Origin: an uncultured Oscillospiraceae bacterium
GTDB lineage: Bacteria > Bacillota > Clostridia > Oscillospirales > Acutalibacteraceae
Assembly (NCBI GenBank): GCA_900548305.1
Contig: URJZ01000006.1
Location: 9,191-73,190 of the forward strand
Reading direction: 5' to 3'
DNA length: 64,000 bases
Shown here: piece by piece, positions 53,740 to 62,393 of the stretch
How positions within the stretch are numbered: position 1 is the stretch's first letter
Layout: each line of letters starts with the position of its first letter
Notes under the pieces: model-generated
Told to the model about the DNA's origin: nothing
The model's input: the letters and a program-made list of their open reading frames with translations, nothing else
Database searches by the model: none
Made by a program: the position numbers and the translations under genes

Positions 53740-55857
53740 TTATTTCATTTTTTCTAAATCAGCTCTTCTGATTGGCGTATATGGTTTGCTCTCATCCAAA
53801 GCTTCCAGTTTGGAAACTGCTTCTTTGGCATACACGCTAAATTCATATTGAGAGTTAAATGGAGCTTTACTACGTTTATCAATGTCAATATAGGTAGTAT
53901 CATTCTGCAGTAATCTTGTATTAATTGTATCGTTGAGCATGGTCTGTACAATATCAAATGCACGTTTTTGTAAGTCAGGGTCTTCAATTGGAAATACCAA
54001 TTCTACGCGGTGATCCAAATTACGCTGCATCCAATCTGCACTGCCCATATAAATTTTGGAATTACCTGCATTTTCAAATTGAAAAATGCGGCTGTGTTCC
54101 AACAATTGACCAACAATACTATGTACACTGATATTTTCACTGATTTCCGGAATTCCTGGAATTAAACAGCAAATGCCGCGTACAATAAGTTGCACTTTTA
54201 CTCCATTTTGAGATGCCTTATACATCAGCTCAATCATTTCAGGGTCAACCAAAGAGTTTACTTTTACTATTATACCACTTGGAAGCCCTTTTTTCGAGTT
54301 TTCTATTTCTCTTTCAATCATTTGAACAAAAAAACTGCGTAATCCTTGCGGTGCAACTTCAAATTTATTGTATTCCGGAGGACGGGAGTATCCTGTTAAT
54401 ACGTTAAACAGGGAGGAGGCGTCCATACCATACGGCTCTTTGCAGGTAAATAAGCTAATGTCCGTATAAATTTTTGCGGTTGAGTCGTTATAGTTTCCTG
54501 TACCCATATGTACATAACGGCGAATCCCATCTTCTTCTCTGCGTACAACCAAGAGAATTTTACAGTGTGTTTTTAATCCTACCAAACCATAAATTACATG
54601 GCAACCTGCTTCTTCTAATTTTTTTGCCCAAAGAATATTATTTTCTTCATCAAATCGCGCTTTTAATTCCACCAAAACAGTTACTTGTTTTCCGTTTTCA
54701 GCCGCTTTGATTAAGGCTGCAACAATAGGAGAGTTACCGCTGACACGATATAAAGTTTGCTTAATAGCCAATACATTTTCATCTTCCGCAGCTTGTTGTA
54801 CAAAATCTACAACACATTTAAAACTTTCGTATGGGTGGTGCAGCATACGGTCTTTTTCTTTGATAGCATCAAAAATGTTTTTATGTTCAAAGAAATCAGC
54901 AGGAGGATAAACGGGTGTAATTGGTTCAAAACAAAGTTGATCACAACCATCCAAACCGGCAAATTTAGTAAAGAATGTAAGATCGATAGGCCCCTGAATG
55001 GAATAAATATCAGTATCTTTTACTTTTAATGTTTCTATTAAAAACAGACGGGTTTGCTTATCACATTTATGTGCAATTTCCAGACGAACAGGGCGTCCAC
55101 GTTTCCGTTTTTTAATAGATTTTTCAATTTCAAGTAACAAATCTTCTGCTTCTTCATCAATATCCAAATCAGAGTTGCGAGTGAGACGGAAAGGAGTACA
55201 TGCTTCAATACTGTGCAGTTCAAACAATTCTTCAATTTTGTAGATGATGATGTTTTCAAGCAGTACAAAAGCTCTGCCTTTTTCGCTGGGAAGTTCTAAA
55301 AAGCGTGATAGAATAGATGGTACTTGTACCAATGCAAAACAAGATTCGTCGTCTTCACCTTTTAGGCGTACTGCAATATTTAAACTTTTATTAGCAAGCA
55401 ATGGAAAAGGACGACTTTCATCTACAGCCAATGGTGTTAAAACCGGGAATAGTACTTTATCAAAATAGTCAGAAATATATTTTTGTTGTTTTTTATCCAT
55501 TTCATTTGGAGTTAAAAAGACAATGCCCTGTTTTTTTAGAGCCGGTATGACAGAACGTTGGCAACAGGAATATTGTTTTTCTACAAATTTGTGAATTTTT
55601 TCTTGCAGTTGGGTAAATAAAGCGGTAGGAGTTAATCCGGAAGCATCAGCATTTTGATAGCCTGAACTAATTTGAGCTTTCACACCTGCAACGCGTACCA
55701 TAAAAAATTCGTCTAGATTCGAAGCGCTGATACCAAGAAAACGGACGCGCTCCATGATTGGATTTTCTTTTTCCAAAGCCTCTTCCAGAACACGGCTGTT
55801 AAAATCCATCCAGCTAAGTTCACGGTTGATATAAGGCAATTTTGTTTCATTGCTCAT
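53740..55857 (-). CDS. ppk: Polyphosphate kinase 1
   Basis: PPK1 reversibly polymerises ATP gamma-phosphate into polyphosphate. The N domain opens with YINRELSWMDFNSRVLEEA; ASNLDEFFMVRV follows; the HPYESF motif starts the catalytic half; the autophosphorylated His is in HMGTGNYND, and the second His in GSADWMQRNLDHRVELVFP. The ATG at 55857 gives 705 residues, normal for PPK1; the binding site AAGGAAAGG is rather distant (17 bases). It lies between ppx and pfkA in one leftward operon. Confidence 0.95.
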   Translation of the reverse strand: MSNETKLPYINRELSWMDFNSRVLEEALEKENPIMERVRFLGISASNLDEFFMVRVAGVKAQISSGYQNADASGLTPTALFTQLQEKIHKFVEKQYSCCQRSVIPALKKQGIVFLTPNEMDKKQQKYISDYFDKVLFPVLTPLAVDESRPFPLLANKSLNIAVRLKGEDDESCFALVQVPSILSRFLELPSEKGRAFVLLENIIIYKIEELFELHSIEACTPFRLTRNSDLDIDEEAEDLLLEIEKSIKKRKRGRPVRLEIAHKCDKQTRLFLIETLKVKDTDIYSIQGPIDLTFFTKFAGLDGCDQLCFEPITPVYPPADFFEHKNIFDAIKEKDRMLHHPYESFKCVVDFVQQAAEDENVLAIKQTLYRVSGNSPIVAALIKAAENGKQVTVLVELKARFDEENNILWAKKLEEAGCHVIYGLVGLKTHCKILLVVRREEDGIRRYVHMGTGNYNDSTAKIYTDISLFTCKEPYGMDASSLFNVLTGYSRPPEYNKFEVAPQGLRSFFVQMIEREIENSKKGLPSGIIVKVNSLVDPEMIELMYKASQNGVKVQLIVRGICCLIPGIPEISENISVHSIVGQLLEHSRIFQFENAGNSKIYMGSADWMQRNLDHRVELVFPIEDPDLQKRAFDIVQTMLNDTINTRLLQNDTTYIDIDKRSKAPFNSQYEFSVYAKEAVSKLEALDESKPYTPIRRADLEKMK

Positions 55858-55883
55858 GAGTATCTTGCACGACCTTTCCTTTG

Positions 55884-57470
55884 TTATATCAAACTTGATT
55901 TTACAGTTAAAATTGGTTGAACACCAAATACTTCCTGAAAGAAAGCAGAGCATTTTTCGAATGCCCAATGTTCTAATCTGGTATTGCTATCACTTTTAGC
56001 AGTAATGATGAATTTATCATCATCTAATCTTACCTTAACAGACTGCAATTTTTGTTTGTGAGATTTGTCTAGGGAATTTGCTAATCGAAAAATAGCAGCT
56101 AACTTCAGCGCAATTATTTTTTCGCTCCCCTTCAAAGATGCGAATTCTGCATCTTTATAATTAGGTGTTTCACTTTCTGCAAAACGAGAAATATACGCTG
56201 TAATTAATGTGGTTTTATCCGTTAATCCATAAATATCTGTATATTTGACAATGTCAACATTGCTATTAAGGTGATGCTTTGAATTGATAAAATAGCCGCA
56301 ATCATGTAAAATTGCTGCAATTTCTAATAATAGTTTATAATGGGGATTCAAACCATGCAAAGCTTTAATTTTATCAAAAATCATGCAGGCTGTTTCCATC
56401 AGAAAACTAGCATGATCATAATTACAGTGATAGCGATCGGCAACTGTTTTTGCACAAGCCAATGCATGTTCACGTGTTTCAACAACTTCATTTATAGCAC
56501 GTTTTTCAACTAACATTTGTTCAATTAGGGTATCCCATAAATCTACTTTCGGTGCAATAACATAATCAGCTTCCGTAAATTTCAAAAGTTTTGCATAAAT
56601 AGCCAAAGAAGAATAGAACATTTCAGCTACTTCTTCGGTCAAGTCGAATTTTAATGCTATTTTTTCCAAAGGCATTAAACGAATGGCCTGATATAAACTG
56701 GTTAAAGTTTTTGCTTTTATCATATAATTACCATCAACGGGTTCTGAATTGCAAAGTTTTGCAATTCGCTGCATTTCGTTTCCAGTCAAGACCAAGCCGT
56801 TGACTTGTTGGTAGGGAACGGGCATTTGAATTCGATTAAAGATAGAATCTAAATATTCATCTACCACAATTGCAAAGTCATCTGTATATTCTTGTACACC
56901 GCTTAGCACATCGTGCAGTTTTAGAGAGCCAGTAGAAATATTTTGAGTAAAGAAAATATGTTTTCCATCATACAAAGAAATACCGATAGAACCAGTACCA
57001 ATATAGGATAGCAGCATATTTTCAGGCTGTTTTGTTTGCTCTTTTATGTCTGATTGGGTCGAGAATAGTTCCATATGTTTTAATGCTTTTGTGATTGCAG
57101 AGTAAATAAGAGATTTTTCCTGGTTATCATCATAAATTTCTACAATCATATCGTTTTGAATCAAGAGTTGATCTTGAATAAATTCTTTATTTTGTGCTTC
57201 TCGCAATGCAGTGGTACCGACCACTTTGTATTGGTCAACACCATATTCTTTCATCACATTGGAGTAGCCGGTTAAAATATGGGAAAGTTCGCGTAAACAT
57301 TCAAAACTGATTTTACCGTAGTTAAACACTTCATGTCCCAGTTTAAGAGGATATTCTAATGTGTCCAGCGGTATTATTTCTTTATTTTTTACCTGCGAAA
57401 TCTGCATTTTAACATCGCTGGAGCCAATATCGATTACTGCAGCTACTTTACCGCCTTTATGTTTGGGCAT
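55884..57470 (-). CDS. ppx: Ppx/GppA-type exopolyphosphatase with HD domain
   Basis: A 528-residue phosphatase. The N-terminal ASKHA domains (1 to about 310) begin with AVIDIGSSDVKMQI, and the Glu-containing TTALREAQNK and GTGSIGISLYDGKHIFFTQNISTGSLKLHD follow. The C-terminal HD-type domain (about 320-500) has the metal motif LHDCGYFINSKHHLNSN. The family degrades polyphosphate or pppGpp. It is the first gene of ppx-ppk-pfkA, so synthesis and breakdown are coregulated, with a near-consensus promoter upstream. Confidence 0.9.
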   Translation of the reverse strand: MPKHKGGKVAAVIDIGSSDVKMQISQVKNKEIIPLDTLEYPLKLGHEVFNYGKISFECLRELSHILTGYSNVMKEYGVDQYKVVGTTALREAQNKEFIQDQLLIQNDMIVEIYDDNQEKSLIYSAITKALKHMELFSTQSDIKEQTKQPENMLLSYIGTGSIGISLYDGKHIFFTQNISTGSLKLHDVLSGVQEYTDDFAIVVDEYLDSIFNRIQMPVPYQQVNGLVLTGNEMQRIAKLCNSEPVDGNYMIKAKTLTSLYQAIRLMPLEKIALKFDLTEEVAEMFYSSLAIYAKLLKFTEADYVIAPKVDLWDTLIEQMLVEKRAINEVVETREHALACAKTVADRYHCNYDHASFLMETACMIFDKIKALHGLNPHYKLLLEIAAILHDCGYFINSKHHLNSNVDIVKYTDIYGLTDKTTLITAYISRFAESETPNYKDAEFASLKGSEKIIALKLAAIFRLANSLDKSHKQKLQSVKVRLDDDKFIITAKSDSNTRLEHWAFEKCSAFFQEVFGVQPILTVKSSLI

Positions 57471-57508
57471 GATGGTTGCACCGCCTTTTTTACAAGTTCT
57501 TAGTATTT

Positions 57509-57537
57509 ATTATAACAAAGCTATTTTTCTCTATCAA
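57509..57537 (-). promoter_or_regulatory. sigmaA-type promoter of ppx-ppk-pfkA
   Basis: On the minus strand, TTGATA (57532-57537) and TATAAT (57509-57514) are separated by 17 bases, about 40 bases before the ppx start. Confidence 0.8.
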
Positions 57538-58046
57538 CATATTTCATAGAAATTTAAAGAAATAATACATTTTTTAACATAATTCTAACAATGGTAGTGA
57601 AATGGAAATTTACCACAAGAAAGGAAATGAAAGTTTCAATGCATACTGGATAATAATAAATTTAAAAAATTACATACATTTATTGAAACAACCAAATTGA
57701 ATTTTATTTTTTTATTACTCATATAGATAGTAAGTGTATTGCTTATAAAGTTGTTGCTGTTTATCGTACCGGCTAATATTTTTAGAATTCTGTTAGAATC
57801 AAATATGTTGGATGAGGGGGTGGATAAAAATATATTACAGAGCAGCAAAAGTAGAAAATATGCCAAATTTTCAGGATAACAATCGGTATTAATTAGTTGT
57901 AAAAATAGAAAAATTGTAAAGATATAGTAATGTTGTATTGCTACAATTATTTATAAAATATAATAGGTATAAAATTTGATAGAGATTAGAAAATCGAGGC
58001 ATAGATGGATGAATACATATATACAATTATGAGTTGTAATAAAATA
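57538..58046. other. AT-rich gap without recognisable gene
   Basis: About 500 bases upstream of the ppx promoter. All frames are short and lack ribosome binding sites, and I see no repeats matching the other arrays. It may hold a decayed gene. The terminator of the aminotransferase gene bounds it on the right. Confidence 0.5.
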
Positions 58047-58076
58047 AAAAAGAGCAAGATGAATCTTGCTCTTTTT
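58047..58076 (-). terminator. Terminator of the aminotransferase gene
   Basis: AAAAAGAGCAAGAT and ATCTTGCTCTTTTT form a near-perfect stem with T-run on the minus strand. Confidence 0.88.
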
Positions 58077-58087
58077 ATTAATAATAT

Positions 58088-59377
58088 TTATGATTTAGAA
58101 GTTAATAATAATTCTAAAGCTGCTAACTTAGTTGCAATACAGAATATATTCATAGCTTCCTGAAGTTCCGGAACAGATGGGAAAGAAGGAGCAATACGAA
58201 TATTGCAGTCTTTTGGATCTTTTCCATATGGATAAGTAGCGCCTGCACCTGTCAAAGTTACACCAGCTTCTTTGCAAAGTGCTACCACACGTTTTGCGCA
58301 ACCTTCCATTACATCTACACTAATAAAGTATCCACCATGAGGACTGGTCCAAGATGCAACACCAACAGGAGCCAATTCTTTTTGCATGGTTTCCAAAACA
58401 ATGTTGAATTTTGGCTGCAATAATTCTTTATGTTGGTTCATAATCGTATCAACGCCATTTATGTCTTTAAAAAAACGTAGGTGACGTAATTGGTTAATCT
58501 TATCAGGTCCGATAGTTTGGAAGGCAAGACGTTTGCGAATATTGGCAAGTGTATTTTTACTTCCTGCCATAGCTGCAACACCGGCGCCGGGAAAGGTAAT
58601 TTTGGACGTAGAAGCGAATATAATAGGTAAATCTTCATTTCCTTGCTTTTTACATTCATCCATTAGGTTTAACAATTGGTCAGGAGTATCTGTAATGTGG
58701 TGTACGCAATATGCATTGTCCCAAAAAATTTTAAAATCTTTTGCAGCCGGTTTCAGTGCTGCAAAGCGGCGTACTGTTTCGTCAGAATACGTAATACCTT
58801 GAGGGTTGGAGTATTTTGGAACACACCAAATTCCTTTTATGCTGGCATCGGTATTGACCAACTGTTCTACTATATCCATATCTGGTCCGTGTTCTGTCAT
58901 TGGTACAACGATCATTTCAATTCCAAAGAATTCCGTAACACCAAAGTGACGGTCATACCCGGGACAAGGACAAAGAAATTTTACAGTGCCCTGTTCTGCC
59001 CAAGGTTTGCAGTCTCCAAATCCGTTGTACATGGCTGAATTAACGGTATCAAACATCATATTTAAACTGGAGTTTCCGCCAACAATCACATCATTTGCAT
59101 CTACACCTAATAAATTACCAAAAAATTGGCGCATTTCAGGCAACCCGTCTACAACGCCGTAATTGCGGCAGTCATCGCCTGCTACGCTATAATCAGATGA
59201 GGAATTCAAAATATCCATCATTGGCAATGAAAGATCCAATTGTTCCGGACCGGGTTTGCCTCTGGACATATTTAAATTTAATCCTTGCGCTTTGTATGAA
59301 TCATATTTTGCTTGTAAATCAGCTTTTTCTTTTTCAAGCGCTTCTTTAGACATAGAATTATAATATTCAGTGTTCAT
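58088..59377 (-). CDS. MocR-type class I aminotransferase (putative aspartate aminotransferase, Asp_aminotransf family)
   Basis: A 429-residue PLP enzyme. LNLNMSRGKPGPEQLDLS near residue 35 is typical of this aspartate-aminotransferase subgroup, with KYSNPQGITYSDE for the Asn-Pro turn and the Schiff-base Lys in STSKITFPGAG. It probably transfers amino groups between aspartate or aromatic donors and 2-oxoglutarate. The ATG at 59377 follows GAGGAGA; an upstream frame extension of seven codons includes this site. It is transcribed alone. Confidence 0.88.
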   Translation of the reverse strand: MNTEYYNSMSKEALEKEKADLQAKYDSYKAQGLNLNMSRGKPGPEQLDLSLPMMDILNSSSDYSVAGDDCRNYGVVDGLPEMRQFFGNLLGVDANDVIVGGNSSLNMMFDTVNSAMYNGFGDCKPWAEQGTVKFLCPCPGYDRHFGVTEFFGIEMIVVPMTEHGPDMDIVEQLVNTDASIKGIWCVPKYSNPQGITYSDETVRRFAALKPAAKDFKIFWDNAYCVHHITDTPDQLLNLMDECKKQGNEDLPIIFASTSKITFPGAGVAAMAGSKNTLANIRKRLAFQTIGPDKINQLRHLRFFKDINGVDTIMNQHKELLQPKFNIVLETMQKELAPVGVASWTSPHGGYFISVDVMEGCAKRVVALCKEAGVTLTGAGATYPYGKDPKDCNIRIAPSFPSVPELQEAMNIFCIATKLAALELLLTSKS

Positions 59378-59463
59378 TTGCGTATCTCCTCTAACCAAAA
59401 TTGCATAAATGTCTTAAAACCCTACTTATTCTACACTCATTTTATAAAAAATGCAAGTTAATT

Positions 59464-60702
59464 TTAATAATCTTGCATTTTGCTCAAATCGTGAATCTTT
59501 GTGTAAACTTTTCTGTAGGTTTCTTCCAGAGATTCTCCTAATATGCGGGCAGCTTTGGCCGCGCTCTCATATTCTACATAATATTTCTTAATATGATGAT
59601 AGGTGCATATTTTACAATCAATGGTTTGAGAACCAATTTGTATCGGCTTTACTTCTCGTGTCATAATATTGCGTTTTGCATAGGTTTTACGTAGTCCAAT
59701 GGATGTTGTTTCTTGGAAAATAGTTTCTGTTATAATTTGTTCCAGTTCCGGTTGGCATAATACGGTTAACTCATAAGCAGGACGATTCTTCTTCATATAA
59801 ATCGGAGTGAAATATACATCGGCAGCGCCAAGTTCCAATAGACGTGTGTGGCAATAAGCCAGTTGTTCCGGGGTGCTGTCGTCAATAGCGCTTTTTAAAA
59901 TGCAAATTTCATCTTCATGTGTGTCTGTGATTTCAGAAATCAGCATAGCACGTACTACATTTGGATGGGCAAACTCTTTTTTACCTGCGCCAATGCCCAC
60001 TTTATCAATGGTGAATTTTTGGGGAAGTGCAAATGTATTTGCCAATGCTGCAATAATGGCTGCACCGGTTGGAGTAATCATTTCACCTTTATTTTCTGTG
60101 ATTTTTATCGGTATAGAAGCTGATTGTACTAAACGAAGCGTACATGGGGTAGGTACGGCTGTTAGCCCATGATGACATTTTGTAAATCCACTGCCTTCGT
60201 GTAAAGGTGAGCAGATGATATGGTCAATATGTAAAAAATCAAGACATATAGCAACGGTAATGATATCCAGAATAGAATCATCGCTTCCTACTTCCTGAAA
60301 GTGGACTTGATGTGCAGTCATTCCATGAACAAAACCTTCTGCCTGCGCCAGTACATAAAAGATTTTTTTCGCTGTTTCTTTGGCTTTGTCTGAAATTTTA
60401 GATGCCTCAATGATATGTTCAATGTCAGCAAGGCAACGACCTGAATGGTTATGATGGGAATGAGTATGTGCATGCGCGTGTTCATGAGAATGCTCACAGG
60501 TGGAATGATTGGTGTGAATATCAAACGCGACTGCAGAGATTCCTTGTTTGTCTGTTTTGCTGATGTCAATTTCAAACTGCTCCAACGGTACGGTGTGAAG
60601 TTGATTGAGCAAAAATTCCCGGTCAACTCCCAAGTCTATCAAAGCTCCGGCTGCCATATCGCCGCTGATACCGGAATAACATTCAAAATATAATGTATGC
60701 AT
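59464..60702 (-). CDS. larC: Nickel-pincer cofactor biosynthesis protein LarC
   Basis: LarC inserts nickel into the pyridinium-3,5-bisthiocarboxylic acid mononucleotide, using CTP. ECYSGISGDMAAGALIDLG opens the protein. A histidine-rich stretch (63-86 with 11 His) is likely to carry or buffer nickel; then LEVGSDDSILDI-type and THPNVVRAM-type motifs follow. In Lactiplantibacillus larC1/larC2 are joined by a ribosomal frameshift; here one 412-residue frame encodes both parts. It is last in asnS-larE-larB-larC, after an internal terminator-like hairpin. Confidence 0.93.
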   Translation of the reverse strand: MHTLYFECYSGISGDMAAGALIDLGVDREFLLNQLHTVPLEQFEIDISKTDKQGISAVAFDIHTNHSTCEHSHEHAHAHTHSHHNHSGRCLADIEHIIEASKISDKAKETAKKIFYVLAQAEGFVHGMTAHQVHFQEVGSDDSILDIITVAICLDFLHIDHIICSPLHEGSGFTKCHHGLTAVPTPCTLRLVQSASIPIKITENKGEMITPTGAAIIAALANTFALPQKFTIDKVGIGAGKKEFAHPNVVRAMLISEITDTHEDEICILKSAIDDSTPEQLAYCHTRLLELGAADVYFTPIYMKKNRPAYELTVLCQPELEQIITETIFQETTSIGLRKTYAKRNIMTREVKPIQIGSQTIDCKICTYHHIKKYYVEYESAAKAARILGESLEETYRKVYTKIHDLSKMQDY

Positions 60703-60715
60703 GGAAACTTCCTTT

Positions 60716-60744
60716 CTTTTTTATCAACATATTTGATAAAAAGG
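60716..60744 (-). promoter_or_regulatory. Hairpin overlapping the larB terminator, before larC
   Basis: Arms 60716-60727 and 60733-60744 form a 12-base-pair stem with one G-T. Its right arm shares 60739-60744 with the larB terminator, so the two structures exclude each other. It lies 14 bases before the larC start, next to the ribosome binding site. Confidence 0.5.
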
Positions 60745-60778
60745 ATGCTTTCTTAAATCATGGTTAAAGCATCCTTTT
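60739..60778 (-). terminator. Intrinsic terminator between larB and larC
   Basis: AAAAGGATGCTTT (60739-60751) pairs with AAAGCATCCTTTT (60766-60778); on the minus strand it is followed by TTTTTATC. Confidence 0.75.
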
Positions 60779-60797
60779 ATATGTCGTTCTGTTATAT

Positions 60798-61553
60798 TTA
60801 ATTTTGAGCCGCATTTACAATTAAGCGATTGATTTGTGCAGCAATATAACCGCCGCCAAACCCATTGTCTATATTGACAGTTGCCATACCGGTTGCACAA
60901 GAATTGATCATTGTTAACAAAGCGGAAATTCCTTGCAGATTTGCGCCATAACCGATGCTGGTAGGTACGGCAATGACAGGTTTGTCTATTTGTCCTGCCA
61001 ATACAGAGGCCAATGCACCTTCCATACCTGCTACCGCAACAACTGCATTAGATTTACGAATATCAGGCAAAGCATCAATCAAACGGTGGATACCGGAAAC
61101 ACCGATATCATAAATACGATTTACTTTTGACCCGCATAATTCGGCAGTGACAGCTGCTTCTTCTGCTACGGGAATATCTGATGTTCCTCCCGTACAAATC
61201 GTTACCAATCCATGTTGTGTTGGTTTGTCTTTATATGCGTATAATATGCGAGCTGTATCATGATACTGTACGTTGGGAAGCACCGAAAGAACCGCGGTGG
61301 CTTGTTCTTTTGTTACTCGTGTTGCTAATGCGATTTGGTTACGCTCATATAGCGTTTTAAAAATATCACAGAATTGTGCAACAGTTTTTCCTTGTGCGAA
61401 AATCACTTCCGGAAATCCTGTTCTTAATTGTCTGTGATAATCCAGTTTTGCATATTCCATATTATGATAAGGCAAATCTTTTAACTGTTCCATAGCTTGT
61501 TCCACAGAAAGTTCATGATTTTGGACTGCCTGTAATAATTCTTTTGTTAACAT
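60798..61553 (-). CDS. larB: Nickel-pincer cofactor biosynthesis protein LarB
   Basis: LarB carboxylates and hydrolyses nicotinic acid adenine dinucleotide in the first step of the cofactor. The C-terminal PurE-like (AIRC) domain, about 115-251, has ICTGGTSDIPVAEEA and the segment VPTSIGYGANLQGISALLTMINSCA with the catalytic Cys near the end. 251 residues is typical. Its start overlaps the larE stop by 7 bases. Confidence 0.94.
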   Translation of the reverse strand: MLTKELLQAVQNHELSVEQAMEQLKDLPYHNMEYAKLDYHRQLRTGFPEVIFAQGKTVAQFCDIFKTLYERNQIALATRVTKEQATAVLSVLPNVQYHDTARILYAYKDKPTQHGLVTICTGGTSDIPVAEEAAVTAELCGSKVNRIYDIGVSGIHRLIDALPDIRKSNAVVAVAGMEGALASVLAGQIDKPVIAVPTSIGYGANLQGISALLTMINSCATGMATVNIDNGFGGGYIAAQINRLIVNAAQN

Positions 61554-62362
61554 TGGTTACCTCTTTGTTTTTGATAAGGTTCATCCATACTGCCAGAACG
61601 GAACCCTTCCATATCTAATGTAATATAATCAAAGCCGATTTGTTTTAGCTGAAGTAACAAATCTGACTGCTGATAAAATGTGAAAAATTGTTCTGTAGGA
61701 ATCTCAATACGCGCAATGGTATCATGCATACGAACACGATTTATAGAAAATCCGTTCTCATATAGCAGTTGTTCCGCTTTTTCAATTTTTTCAAGTTTTT
61801 CTTTGGTAATAAGCGTATGATAAGGAAGTCGTGTAGCCAGGCAAGGGGAAGAGGGAGTGTCTGATGAAGAAAGCCCAAAATCAGCTGCCATTTGCCGTAC
61901 TTCCTGTTTTGTAATATGACATTCGGCCAAAGGACTGATAATTTCTAACTCTCGTAAAGCGCGGATGCCGGGACGATACTGGTACAAATCATCCAGATTG
62001 GTTCCATCCATACAAGTGGAGTAACCATGCTGAACTGCCCAATTCTTTAAAATGGAAAAGAGCATATGCTTACATTGATAACAGCGATCCAATGGATTTT
62101 TCATAATATTAGGATTGGTAAATTCGTCAAGTTTAATGACATAAAAAGGAACGCCGATTTCCTGCGCTATTTTTTCTGCTGCATTTTGATCCCCTACAGG
62201 GTGCAATGTAGTTTGAAAATAGACGGCAGCTACCTTGGATGCTGTTTGTGCAGCAATCTTTAGCACAAGACTGCTATCCACTCCTCCGGAAAAAGCGATG
62301 CAAATACCATTTGGGGCATAGTTGGACAAATACGTTTGCAATTGTTCTAGTTTTGTTTGCAT
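61547..62362 (-). CDS. larE: ATP-dependent sulfur transferase LarE
   Basis: LarE adds the two sulfurs of the nickel-pincer cofactor. The PP-loop is FSGGVDSS (24-31). Cysteines include C94 and C97 in RCYQC, C118, and C174 in SPCLATRLP, the position of the sacrificial cysteine in the Lactiplantibacillus enzyme. Additional cysteines would fit the catalytic [4Fe-4S] type known from other bacteria; this is inference. The ATG at 62362 (271 residues) is preferred; the open frame extends into the end of asnS. Confidence 0.92.
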   Translation of the reverse strand: MQTKLEQLQTYLSNYAPNGICIAFSGGVDSSLVLKIAAQTASKVAAVYFQTTLHPVGDQNAAEKIAQEIGVPFYVIKLDEFTNPNIMKNPLDRCYQCKHMLFSILKNWAVQHGYSTCMDGTNLDDLYQYRPGIRALRELEIISPLAECHITKQEVRQMAADFGLSSSDTPSSPCLATRLPYHTLITKEKLEKIEKAEQLLYENGFSINRVRMHDTIARIEIPTEQFFTFYQQSDLLLQLKQIGFDYITLDMEGFRSGSMDEPYQKQRGNQC

Positions 62363-62393
62363 AGAGTTCTCTCTTATTTCTATTTTGTATGGA

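Noticed and set aside
57636..57866. 76-codon minus-strand frame in the gap upstream of ppx
   Set aside because: It is rich in Asn, Leu, Ile and Phe as expected from AT-rich DNA, without binding site or promoter; I treat the gap as empty.
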